Positions 23,861-35,510 of a stretch of DNA of 64,000 nt are shown here, piece by piece. Origin of the DNA: Progne subis subis (Eukaryota > Chordata > Aves > Passeriformes > Hirundinidae). Below the pieces are notes generated by a model. That model saw nothing but the letters and a program-made list of their open reading frames with translations, was not told the DNA's origin and did no database searches. The stretch covers positions 3,038,501 through 3,102,500 of the forward strand of contig JAKJHU010000026.1 of the NCBI GenBank assembly GCA_022316685.1, written 5' to 3'. A program made the translations under genes and the position numbers. The first letter of the stretch is position 1. Each line of letters opens with the position of its first letter.

Positions 23861-24997
23861 TGTTGGGGGTTAGGTTTTTTTCCTTTTTTTCTTATAGAAT
23901 TTTACCCCATAAGTTGCTAAGAGACTAAGCACTGGTGCTTAGATGGTGCTTGACCCACACAAAGGAGGTGGCCAGCGTCGGGAGGGGAAGATCACACGAG
24001 TTTTTGGGGCAGGAAAAGGACAGAGCTGTGTCACCCTAGTTTTTCTAAGTTTTTTTAAAGCCTTCTACTTGTTCATACGATGGAGTCAATTTCTTTAGTT
24101 TCTGCACAATATTAGGAGCACTATTTCGCTTTTCTCATGCATGGGAACATAAACAAACCTTTTGTTTTAATTCCCTGTCCTTTGTTTACATATTTCTAGC
24201 CTGAAAATAATATTGGTTAACAGCTGGTCTGGCCAGTGGGGTGAAGAAGCAGTAACCCTGGAAGCCAATCCACAACCAGACCCACAAACGTATAAAAATG
24301 AAAAAAATAAACAGGCTCACCCTCTGCTTAGGGAGCAACTCTGCACAGCAGACCTCTCATCTCTGTGTTATCACTTTGCATGCCACTACCGCAGAGCTGG
24401 GGTCAGCTTCACTCTTCTTGCTGTTGGCATCGGAGAGAGGAGGCCAGGATGCTGCTTGCTGCGGGTGGAGTCCACTGTCAACAGAAAGTCCACTCCTGGG
24501 AAATCTACCATCATCTTGCGTGCCCAGGAATTCTGATCTCCTTCACCTGCCCTGCTGGAGCTGGGCCAGCCCCGTCCAGCCATCACAGCTTCTTCAGCAC
24601 TGCTCTTTTTTTGCTACGCTGTAGCCCCGCACCCCCACCTGCCGGGACACCCCCCTGCCTGTCAGGGACATCCTGCCCTTCCAGCCACCAGCCCGGGATT
24701 TTCCACCACTCCACCTTGGTGCTCTTGGGGTCCCAAGAGATCAGACTGCCCCAGCCTTTGTGAAACAAAGCCTCTCGAGGTTCCTGGTTCTGTTTATTAT
24801 TAATGCTGTAGTTGTTGTTGTCTGTTTGCCTTGTTATACTTACTAGTAAAGAACTGTTATTCCTTCCCCCATACCTCTGCCTGAAAGGCCCTTTAATTTT
24901 CTAAATTATAATAATTTTGAGGGAGGGGATTTGACTTCTCCACTCCTAGAGAGGCCCTGCTCCTCCCTAGCAGATACCTGTCTTTCAAACCAAGACA
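23861..24997 (+). mobile_element. Long solo LTR (1.1 kb), ERVL-like
   Basis: A 1137-bp plus-strand LTR that starts TGTTGGGGGT and ends CAAACCAAGACA. The 5-bp flanks ggata (23856-23860) and ggatg (24998-25002) are a target duplication with one mismatch, which fits ERVL or class I elements. TATAAAAA lies at 24291-24298. An AATAAA at 24306-24311 is too close to the TATA box to serve as the poly(A) signal; the AGTAAA near 24845 is a better candidate. The GC-rich centre (24360-24740) resembles a bird LTR family I know by pattern, including the 'gtttattattaatgctgtag' segment near 24792. Overlapping frames of up to 132 codons in this GC-rich part are not genes. Confidence 0.8.
24291..24298 (+). promoter_or_regulatory. 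LTR TATA box
   Basis: TATAAAAA within the LTR at 23861-24997, at the expected U3/R position. Confidence 0.6.
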
Positions 24998-25002
24998 GGA
25001 TG

Positions 25003-28000
25003 GTGGTAACATTTCTTACCAAGACTTTGCAATTTTACTCTCCACTTGTAAAAACTGGTAATAAGATATTGCCTTACCAATTTTCAGACAGAAGATTTGC
25101 ATACGATCTGCAGGTTACCACAGTGTGCTGGATATTTTGAAATTGGCCATGCTTTACTCCTGACACTGAGGTGTGTAATTAGTGCTGGTTTTGCCATGGC
25201 TGTGCCATCCTCACTGTGTTGGTAAATACCTTTAGACATATGTGGCATATACCACTCAATGTCACTCTACTAATGTGGTTTATACCAACTTCCACAGTGA
25301 TACACATTAAACCAACAGTCTGCCTCACTTACACATAAGTATGTTTTCCAGAATTAGCATGCATGAATTTCTCACATCTGCAGTAGCTGAGTTTCATATC
25401 CTCAAAATACCATATTCCAGAGAGCACATTGCACAAATAATCTTGGAGAAACTAACCCATTCTATCTGATGGATTGGGACAGTAAATCCAGTGTTGCCAC
25501 TTCTGAACTCCTGGAAGGACGAGAAACACACTGTTTATGGTCATGAGTACTTACTTCAGTGAATTTGATCCAGCATTTCTGTAGCTGATAAACTAAGACG
25601 TCATATGTCACAGTTTGCTTTCTTTTTTCTAGTGTTTAAACAACATTCGATTGTGAGATTATACCACCAATAAGTCTCTTATGAAGGTAGGGTTTTTTCT
25701 TCCTTAATTATCACTGACAATGATATGTGCCATTGATTTTTGCAAAGATCCAAAAAAGAGTTTTTGTTAAAATAGTTAGCTTCTTATGGCTGAAAAAAAA
25801 CCTTGCCAGCTGCAATTAAAAAGAACAAATGGAGTTATGTGGACATGACTTTTTTTTAATGATAAAAAATTTTAATCTAAAATGTTTTCCCTATAAAATT
25901 TCTAGGGATTTCAAGTGTAAATAGAACTAATCTAACCTGTTAAAATATGCTTCTTACAGGTTTCCCGTGATGGCTTTATTTTTTATCATACTAAGAAAAA
26001 GATCACAGAAATATTGTAAATGTAACAGTGATTGAAAATGCCAACAGAATCAAAACAAGATTCTTTTTATGGCCCATTCTTGCTAATTTTCTTTCCATGT
26101 CTCCTTTTAAAAACAGTCAAAAGAAAATTAATCTTACTTTACTGCTTCTTGTAGTTAAGCAATTAATTAGAAATATCCATAAAATTCTAGAGCCCTAAAT
26201 AAATCTTTTAAATACAAATCCATTTATTTTCCCAGTCTCTATGACTGTAATATACACTGGTTGAAATGGAAATGTGCATGATTTCCTAAATATTTCTGTT
26301 GCCTCTTTCTGTCCTGCTGTGTTCAACAACAGGAAATGCCAAATCTTCTTTAAAGATTCATCTCATTTAATATCATATTTGTTTGAAGACCAGCGTATAC
26401 ATGTTTGCTATAAAGATATATCCCCTGTAAAATCCAAATTTTCTATAATAGTAACTTTTTCTTTGAGCTGTATAGGCAAATCAGCAAAATACCACTTTTT
26501 TTGGGAGAAAATTTTGAGGAAAATCAAAATCTTCAAATTTCAAAAGCTATAATTCTCATCTGCAATAATACAATATTCCTATACTGAATGTTTTAGACAG
26601 CCTGAACCTTACAAGTCTGGCCAAACCAAATTGCCAGCATACTTATCTTATGCTCAGATATTCAACACTCTGAATGGATCCAAAATTGGAGTTTCTCTTG
26701 GGCTGTACAGTGGTTAATGGAAAGGCAGCAGAACTGGTCATAAGGACCGAGCTAGGGACCCTGAAAGAAAAGCTGGTAGCATAAATGGGGTTCTAGAGTG
26801 ATTGAGTGCTGCTCTATGGGTGCATCTTTCCTCTATTCGGTAGGCTTGACTATCCAAAATCATCACCTCAATGCATTTTTTGCTACGATTTCCTGCATGC
26901 AGCTAGTCAGTATGTAGCTAGTAGCTTCTAGCTGTAGGTTAACAGTGAATGCAAAATTAACAGCTGACTATAATAAGCAAACTTAAACAGCCTAAAAGAT
27001 CATGTGTAGAAAAATGTACCTCTATGGTATATGTGTCTGTAGAGGACACTTCATGAAGCCAAATCATAAGGAAGCAAAATGTTTTTAACAAGGCATTTTG
27101 CAAACATGTGCATAGCCATTGAATTGCAGTATATCTTTAACAGATATTAAAGAAGTGTATCTTAATTAAACTCTTTTTCATGACCACATTTGCATTTTAG
27201 TGTCTGTGTTCCTACTTATGAAATAAAACAAAGGATGTTTAATGTATTGCAGTGTTACAGATGCACCCTTGTAGCTCTCTTATATTCCTGTAGTTAAAAT
27301 TCCATTAACTGTTTCTAATGTAATCTTCTAGTTTATAGAAATGTTTGTAGGACAAAATGTTGCAGTCTAGTATGCTGTCAATAAAATAAACACAAACTCA
27401 GTAAAAAATGTAATTGAATTCACCACATTTAAACAGATTATTCCCATCTCTGAGTTTTTTTCAGTAGTTTGCATAAAAAATCAAGTAGAGTAGTAGGGCT
27501 CCACTGTTGTTTGTCCAAAAATTTGAGCAGCTCTTTTATGAGGGAGAAAAGCAGTTGTCATATGCTGTTGTGTGATCCTGTTTATGTATGAGAAGTATAA
27601 ATGCCTTTTATTTCCAGGAATGCCAGAAGAATGAGAAGCCACGAGACAGTTACTGACTTTGATCAACTGTTAATAATGTCATCCCTGACTGCTGCTTCTC
27701 TTCTTGTTTACAACTGTTTCTTCATGTTTTCTAGTGTCTTTCTCTATCACACGAAGATTTTATCCCTTATAAAAATCACTATTTGTGTATGTTCATTTGA
27801 GGAAATATACTACCCGGTACAGTACTACCTTGTCATGTTTATAAATAATTTTTATTGCTCTGAGTTAATTATCTGAAAATTAGTCAAAATACTTCATGAC
27901 TTTAAAGAGGAGCATGATTAGTTTTCAGATCAAAGTTAAGATAATTCTATTTTTCATGCATATACTATATATGGCATATATAGTTCATATAATATATTTA

Positions 28001-29446
28001 TCACATATTATGTAAAATACAATAACATGAATCATTACATGAATGATATTTTAATATTTAATATAGTGTAATAATCATGGCATTGATAAATTATTACTGG
28101 ATACATCATTATATGTTTTTATAGATCATATATTAATATATTATGAACCCTAAATTCCCAAGGTGTGATTCACAAGATATTCCCACAAGCATGTGAATTT
28201 TTTTGTCAGATACTTAATGTTGTAGAACACACAAAAAAATGAAATATAGAAATAGTGGTCTCTGATTATAATATTAAATATTTGTTCAAAATGTAATATG
28301 CTTGACTGTGACTCTTAATCCATAGCATCTCAGAGGAATAGAAAAAATGTGATCTTTAGCCAAGAGATAATTAACTATTCAAAACTTAAATGAGGCAGCT
28401 ATGTTTTCTCTTTCTATATTTTTCCATATTTCTTCCTCTTTCTCTAGGTTTATTATATTTTTTATGTTCCTCAGTTACATATGATTTATACAAGAAACTA
28501 TATGTTGTGATTTCAGAGTGTTCAGCTGCTAGGCACTTTCACTCTTCAATTTTTCACCCTTTTTTTCATATCAGTGACTCATGTGTGTTTCCAATGCTTT
28601 TCTTCTAAGAGAGAAACAAAGAAGCATCTGTTTCCAGGGAAATGTGGAAATGTTCCATTTTTCATTCATCCATTTCTTAAAGACAAGGAATCAGCCATCA
28701 AAACCCTGTCATAGGTGGTCTTTTTCTAGGCTTTTTTATATTTTAGAGTGAGACATATGTTTTCAGCAGATATTCTCAGTAGCTTCTTCATTTACATTGG
28801 TCTGTTCCAATGAAACTAGTGGCTTGAAATTCCTCTTCTATGAAAATAAATGTTGTGTTTGGAACTAATGTGGGTTTTTTTAATAAATGACAATACATAT
28901 TATTTCTTGTTAAGTAAATATTTGTTTCACAAATGTTGTCCAGATGGCTAGATTCAGTAGACTCTTAACTTGTAGAGAAGTAACAAAAGGAAGAAAAGCA
29001 TCTAAAGCATTTTGTTTTGAAAAGCTTCAAATATGGGATTACACATTTCAAAAAAAGAGAAGCTACAACTTCATAGGTGCAGAAAGCAAGAGGTACACAG
29101 AACAGTTTCACCAGGAGGTGAAGAAAAGAGGCTCAAGGAAAGAGTGCCAATCCACATATGAAAATAACTTCTTGTGGCTCTCTTGTTGATTGTATAGAAA
29201 CTGATTAATTCAGGTCTATTTTCAATTTAATTTTAACTCTGTTTGTGCTATGGAATGACAAGAAAGTTATTTTTTTATTGCAGTGTTGTGCATTGCATTT
29301 CCAGGAGATTCATCTGAGTTGCCAATGCTCTTATTGATGTCTTAGGGCTGCCAGAATTGCTGATTCCTTTCAAGACTTTCAGGCTGATGGAACTCAGCAC
29401 GTTTCATCTTTTCCTGTGTGATGGGCATAGGCATCGGTCTTTCTGG
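25003..29446. other. Unique-looking AT-rich sequence, no gene seen
   Basis: The longest stretch here without a recognised repeat. The segment at 27945-28140 is very AT-rich and has a 9-bp perfect dyad at 27964-27984 (actatatat / atatatagt, 3-nt spacer). The 81-92 codon plus-strand frames at 26274, 27601 and 28944 show no domains, no splice context and no family resemblance. Confidence 0.4.
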
Positions 29447-29730
29447 TATGGTGGTTTAATCCTGGCTAACAGCCAAATGCTCACCCAGTTACTCCCTCAC
29501 TCCCCCCCCCGCCTCAGAGAAACGTGTGCAGGACACAGGATGAGCACAGGAAGATCACTTAGCAATTGTCATGGAGAAAACAGGCTCAGCTTGGGAAATT
29601 TTGATTTATTTGAGCAAAAATTGATTTCATTTATTGACAACTAAAATAGAGTCAGATGGTGCAAAACACCTCTTCCCCCATCCTCCATTTTTTCCCATGC
29701 TGAGCTTAATTTCTTCATTCCAAATTTGTC
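29447..29730 (-). mobile_element. ERVL-like LTR fragment, minus strand
   Basis: Starts tatggtggtttaatcctggc, the reverse of the end of a common bird ERVL LTR, followed by a C9 run. The part from about 29594 (ttgatttatttgagc) to 29700 resembles another block of such LTRs. The other end is lost. Confidence 0.55.
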
Positions 29731-29756
29731 TACCTTTTTCTTCCAAAACAAAACAA

Positions 29757-29810
29757 AGGGATGATTTGGGCTGGAAGGAACCTTTGGAGATCCTTTAGCT
29801 AAATATACCA
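29757..29810 (-). mobile_element. Short CR1 3'-end fragment, minus strand
   Basis: 'gatgatttgggctggaaggaacctttggagatcc' (within 29760-29793) resembles the sequence just inside the CR1 3' end in reverse orientation. Too short for subfamily assignment. Confidence 0.5.
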
Positions 29811-31784
29811 CAAACTTGTGGAAAAAGGCAACTAATTACTGAATCAATATTTGGTGTCTGTGAGTCATAAAAAGAGACCAAAATAGAACATAAACAGTTG
29901 GGGTGTGGAGGGGAGGGTGTAAGCTATTCTTGCTTGGTTGGGGGTTTTTTGGGAGTGGGGCTGTATTTGTGGGATGGGTTTGGGGGGCTTAGTTGATGGG
30001 GAGGGGGGGTGCCATTCTGAAAATATTAACAGCTCTGTTCTTCTATTTGGCATTTTTTTCTGCTTGTATTGTCCTAACACCATGCTGACTTCAGCAACCA
30101 CACAGCACTTACAGTTCTTGCAGATCTGCTTTGCTCTGTATGGTGCCATCTGGAAAAAGACACTGATTTTTACAGTATCCACTCAAGAGTACGTATTTTA
30201 AGCTGAATTATTAGAGGCTTAGCTATCAGTGCAGTAGGAAGAAAGGAGAAACTGAGAGCAGAAAGGTGGAGAGACAGTGAAATAGCATGTAACTGAATGA
30301 TGAATAAGTAACATAGCTAAATCCGAAGAGCCATGTTTTGCAGGTATATTGGAGAAAAGCAGAACTGGGAAGCCAAAAGCTCTTGGCTTTCATGATGAAA
30401 CATTCCTGATGCTCAGGAAGAAGTTGATCTAAAGCTCTCTGGTTCTCAGGGACACAGCTGGCTTAGTGCTGACCCTCTGGTCTCAAGCCATGCTGGGAGT
30501 CAGCTGTCAATGGTTAGAAAAAAGATTTCATACCAATTTCTGTGTACTGTGATATAACAAGTCATCCCTATACAATCCCTTTCACTATAAAAACATGAGT
30601 ACTGTGAAGTGACAAAGCAAGCAGAGATCTGACTGTCCCACTTTCCCTCAACTGATATAATTAATATGTCGGTAACTGGGGCCAGTAGAGATGAAATGAG
30701 AAAAGAACACAATTCAGATACATGTTGCCATGTTTTAGTAATTTTCTTTTCACCTACAAATCCAGTTTGGATGGTTCCACTACACATAGTTTCATAGTTC
30801 CTTGTTAATATATTTTAACATATTTTGTCTATTCATTCTTTACGCATCCACTGCAGTGACGTTATCATTCATGTTATTATCTCAAGAAACCTAGTCCTTC
30901 ACCAATATGAGTTTCATGCCAAGTGTTTGTAGATTTTTTCCTTGACATTGAATGTATCCAAATAATTATATAATAATTTTTTGACTATGCTAACTACATA
31001 TAAACTGACTATATATAAGTTTAACTTTTTTATCATCTCAAGTATTTTAAAGGACTTTTCAATTATAGCTGAATTTTCCAAGTTATTGATGTAATAATTT
31101 ACCTGCATAACATTGATCTAGGTGAATGAGCACAGATTAGTTATATTTAAGTCACCCATTTTAGAGGTTAAAGTGTGGGGGAAATTTCCTTGAATAATTG
31201 TTTGTGACAAAGTTGCTGAAATTAGCAATGAACATTTCTGACAAGTAATTGCTTAATAGTTATCCTTTATGCTTGATAGCAATATTCCTGCTGTATGCAA
31301 TAAAAAGCATGGTCCACCATAATTTGCGACACTCCTCCCAAAATTCATAGAAAGATACAACTTCTGAATGTGTTCTCGCATATGATAGTGTCAAAGATAT
31401 TTCTGGATTTTCATTCATTATAGATTTTACAAATGCAAGCAGCTAGAATTTCCCTGGCATAACCTCCACTTAACTCCTAGATCAAGACTTGAGCGAAGGA
31501 AATAAATTCTGTTTACATTCATTCTCCTTGTAATCTCAGGTTTCATTCACCTTTGTCACTGTACAGTAACTTTCTGGGTTTATTCTCAAAGGAGAATTCT
31601 TCTTCCCTTTTCGCTGTGGGTGTCACATAATTGAAATGGGGAACATTCCTCTGGAATGAAGTAAGTACACTGTGTTAAGTTACCACAGTTTCTACATTTG
31701 AAAGCTAAATCTCCAGCAAGTGTAATGAGGTTGCTGATTCATATTACTAGAGGAGAAAACAATTATGACCAATGACCTAGACCA
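29811..31784. other. Unique-looking sequence with G-rich patch, no gene seen
   Basis: A G-run-rich patch lies at 29897-30010. The two open frames of 87-105 codons over it read as low-complexity Gly/Trp or Pro tracts. Nothing else is recognised. Confidence 0.4.
29897..30010 (+). repeat. G-rich patch with many G3+ runs
   Basis: At least eight runs of three or more G, for example 29938-29944, 29951-29953, 29957-29960, 29971-29973, 29975-29977, 29982-29987 and 30003-30009, separated by short T-rich loops. The plus strand could form a G-quadruplex. Confidence 0.6.
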
Positions 31785-31790
31785 ACCTCC

Positions 31791-32240
31791 CTAGACCAAC
31801 CTGCAAATAGGGAACCAATCAGTCAAGACTACTTGGAATGGATCTGCAGGTGTGTCCAGCCCTATGGGTCTGGATAGCACGAAGTCTGCAGCTTCTGCAA
31901 AGTGGAACCTAAAGCCATTAGATATCTGTAAGTCAACTTTCCACTTCTTGTGAATTTCACCCAGAATATATGGGATCTGATATGGCCTGCTATATAGTAT
32001 TTCATAGGCACTAATGTTGTCCCTCCTCCTTGGTTGTATGTGAATTCTCAGTAAAGCTATAGGCAAGGCCTGAACCCATGTCATAGATATTTCCCGACAA
32101 ATTTTGCTAATTTGTGTTTTGATACTCCCATTCATACTTTTGACTTTACCACATGCTTGGTGTTTATAAGGTGGATACAGATCCCAAGTAATTCCCAAAA
32201 TCTGGCATGACTTCTTTAACTATTGTTGCAACAAAGTGTG
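31791..32240 (-). pseudogene. Endogenous retrovirus integrase remnant
   Basis: A minus-strand frame of 135 codons (31791-32198) matches the end of the retroviral integrase core and the start of the C-terminal domain, of the gammaretrovirus-like (ERV1) type. The recognisable block is at about residues 44-75, including PRRRDNISAYEIL. Sequence upstream to about 32240 continues the match in another frame, so at least one frameshift lies near 32195-32205. In the integrase core the third catalytic acidic residue is expected near residue 20, where this copy has lysine, so the enzyme would be inactive even without the frameshift. The core's other two catalytic positions and the rest of pol are absent, and no LTR lies within 2.5 kb. 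The class is inferred from the motif pattern. Confidence 0.75.
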
Positions 32241-34846
32241 GCTAAAGATTAAGGCATCATGTCATTTTCTATCATATGCTATGTTTACAAAATTCTAAGG
32301 TAATTATACTTTAATGTTTCTTTTAGAATGTACAGGATAAGAAAATCTAAAAACACTGACTTTTGTTTTAGGGAAAACAAAACTGAGGAGGTGTCAGAGT
32401 AGACTGAAAAAAGTAATTCTCTTGCCCTACAAAAAAATACATGCAGCAATTATTCAGATTCATATCTCTGAAGCCCTAATAAATTGAACACAAAAATAAT
32501 TGTTTTCCTCACGTTACAGATTTATTAGATTTATGAACTCTTAACAGGTAACGAATCTTCTTGTTTTAGGCAACATGACAATTCTACTTGTTGATCTTGG
32601 CATGCAGTATAGTTCTTCTAGGTAGATGAAAGGTTTCTCTACCTTACTTTTGCTATAAATATTTCATTTTATATGCCAAATATAGTACCAGTGCATTTAT
32701 CTCTGAATGGTAGTGCAAAAATGTAATTTGTTTGACTCAATTTGTGATTTATAACTCTCTACTATTTCATTGGAATTTGTTTCTTCTTGTTGTGAAAGTT
32801 GGTTGCCTGCAGTTAGAGTTCCTGTTCTTACAAGAGAGAGTTAGAGGCACAAAATAAAAAAGTCTACACTAAACCAAAGCTCAGATGAGCTATAGCAAGG
32901 GTAAAACTTGCTTTTGGAACTTAAAAAAGTGAACAATAATATATTTGCTCTGTTTAGTATATTGTCTTTTTATTTCCATAATGTTTCTTTCCCCTTTACT
33001 ATTTTTTTCCATTTTATGTAGAAGGAAAAAAAAAAAAAATGCAGACAAGAAGTTTGAATCCTCTAGCAAATCAGCAAGCAGATGTATTTCATTTGGAATT
33101 TTAAAGTCAAGTTGAAAAAGAAAGTAAAGACAAAATTTCTGTGATGATTTTGTTGGAAGCCGATTCAGAAGGACTTTATAAAATTATATATTTTAGAGTA
33201 AAATTTACTTCCATTTTTTAATCCTGTTCTACTTTCAGGTTTCTTGCAGAGCTGAAGGAATATAATGATGCACATATAGGTATGGATACATGTTACTTTG
33301 CCTTTTTTTACCTGGTTGATATTCCTATCCCACTAACAATATTTCCCTTCTGAGTATAGGTGAATTTTTTTCAATGGGTGTATTGTCTGCCTCCACTATT
33401 GAAAAGCTGAACCTCTGATTTTCAAATGCTTGAGTCAACACAGATATATCACAAGAAGTTTAAGAGCTGCTTCCACTGTGATTAATATAATCAAAGCTTT
33501 CTGAAATGTGCTATTCTCTGTGCAAATCATCAGACAGCAAATGGAGAGGAAGTGGCAGCACCATCTGCCATGTTGTAAGCAGAGTCAAACAGAGGTGACT
33601 AAAGAGAGTGAAAAGTAATTCATTTGCTCATCTCAGCTTACCTCCCCTCATTCTCCTGAGCAAAGTTGCTGGCTCAAACTATGCAACTAGAAGAATTGAA
33701 AGCCTAGTTTTTCTCACTTGTCTTATATTTCTGTACAAATTTCTGGTATTGTACTTAGACTGGAATTTGACATGGTGCAATGAGTGGGAATAGGCACCTT
33801 CCTTCTTATCTGTTCTCATTGAATTTCTGTTTTTATTATTTAAGATAGGCCAGTACTCTTAAATTAATGGCAAATGACGACAATTAATGCAGACCTCCTT
33901 GGAATTTTACATAAGTACTAGGAGAACTTTTATTAATGCCTTAGAATACTGGAAGAAAGAATTCACTGATCTTGGAATCCGTTATCATGAAGAAAAGTTT
34001 TCAAGGGTACAGGAATCTTCCCAGGAATAGCTTATGCAATTAAGTACAGAAGGAAATTAGGATCATGTTTCAGGTGGGGTTGAAATGAGTTCTTTTATGT
34101 CATTTGCACATTTGCACATTTAAAATGTGCATTTGTACTGGCACATTTAAATACTGTTATATTTCTTAGGAATGTAAGGTTCTTCTTGATTTCAATGTGA
34201 ATAATAGGATTTATTGGAAATAATCTTGATTACTACTGATGATCAGATCAGGAGGCATTTTTAGAAGGGATACTTTTGTCTCCTCTATTACAGATATCAC
34301 CACCAAATTGTTGTTCAGAAGCCTATCGATTAGAGAAATGATTGTGAGAGAGTGGATATAAAAAGCAAAATAAATGTTGATCTCAGATTTGGTTCAAGGC
34401 TTGAGATTCAAGGGAAGGTTTTTGTTGACATTAGAAGTGAGAACATAGCTATTCATATGGTTTTTGATGAGCAGTAAAATTTTAAGGTTGACTGATAGCC
34501 TTGATGTGAAGCTGGAGGTTTCAAATTTAAAATCTGTCAAGGATAAGGTTAAGGCTTATGCTTTATTAGGAGTGAGGACAAGATGATACTAGAAAGTATT
34601 ATTTGTACAAATAGTGAGCCTATGCTTGTCCGTCCCATTGCATATGCTTTTCTGCATAACTTTAGCAGAAATCTGACATCATATTTTCGGGTAAAATAAA
34701 ATGCACTAGCTATTATTTTCAAGGACAAATGGCATAAAAGCTGTCAGAAAAAAAAAATAAATAGTGTGACAAAGATCATCAATGAGGTACCATTAGATAA
34801 AATTTTGAAATATCTTGGGTTGTTGGTTTGGTTTTGAGACATGACT
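32241..34846. other. Unique-looking sequence, no gene seen
   Basis: AT-rich. A small hairpin-forming cluster of 'gcacatt' repeats sits at 34107-34148 (gcacatt / aatgtgc around 34115-34131). No coding region is supported. Confidence 0.4.
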
Positions 34847-35426
34847 TTAAAGAGTTAAGATTTTAGCTAAGGGTTAGAAGCAATTTATATTGATCAAGAT
34901 GTAAGTTAGATTAGTAAATGGTAGGTTAATGATTATTAGATGCCCAAGCTAGAGCTAACTGTTATATTATGAGCTTGTTTATAGAAAAAGTGGAGTAAGT
35001 GAACCGTCATAAGAACAGATTGAAACCAGTAAGAACAATGGCCAGCACCTGGACTTGGTATCAATCAATTACGAAGCAGGGGACCTTGGACAGTGCCAGA
35101 GGGTCACAGAGACCTGATGAAGACTCTCCTGACTTCATCCTTTGAGACCACTGACCCAATTCGAGACCACCGACCCAATTCAAGAGAAGAACTGCGCACG
35201 TGTGAAGGACTAATAGCCTCTTTTTAATACAGAGCGGGGATGGGAGGTGCTGGGGTTATGCATATGTACTGTATGTAAGATCTTGGAAAATAGAGAGCAA
35301 AGAGCCTTGTTTGGGGCGGCCACGCCTTTCGGAGATGATTCCTGTGCCGCCCGCCGGTGAATAAACATACCACTTTCTAACTTTAATTAGTTAGAGGGTC
35401 TGTGTCCGTGACTATATCGGTTTTCA
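34847..35426 (+). mobile_element. Solo LTR, class uncertain, plus strand
   Basis: The right end is 'atcggttttca' at 35426, with AATAAA at 35360-35365 and about 60 bp of U5. A 7-bp GC stem (gggcggc 35314-35320 with gccgccc 35346-35352) precedes the signal, the kind of hairpin often found in retroviral R regions. The U3 holds a tandem duplication, 19 bp each at 35144-35162 and 35163-35181 with one mismatch. A TATA-like 'ttaata' lies near 35224. The left border is uncertain: 'atgact' occurs at 34841-34846 and at 35427-35432 and may be a target duplication, but the LTR would then not begin with TG. Everything right of about 35030 is well supported as LTR. Confidence 0.6.
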
Positions 35427-35466
35427 ATGACTCAGGTTTTTTTTGTTTTTGTTTTTGCTTTGTGTG

Positions 35467-35468
<2 letters not shown>

Positions 35469-35508
<40 letters not shown>
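35469..35508. repeat. (TTG)n microsatellite
   Basis: About 13 TTG units following a short TG run. Confidence 0.95.

Positions 35509-35510
<2 letters not shown>

Noticed and set aside
24213..24763. Three overlapping plus-strand frames of 107-132 codons
   Set aside because: All in the GC-rich centre of the LTR 23861-24997, in three frames at once, which shows lack of stops rather than coding.
28944..29189. 81-codon plus-strand frame as a possible exon
   Set aside because: No domain, no recognisable homology and no clear splice signals; the length is within chance for this base composition.
34841..34846. 'atgact' as a firm left target duplication for the LTR ending at 35426
   Set aside because: A 6-base match within several hundred bases is not rare, and the LTR would begin TTAAAG instead of TG. 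Kept only as tentative.
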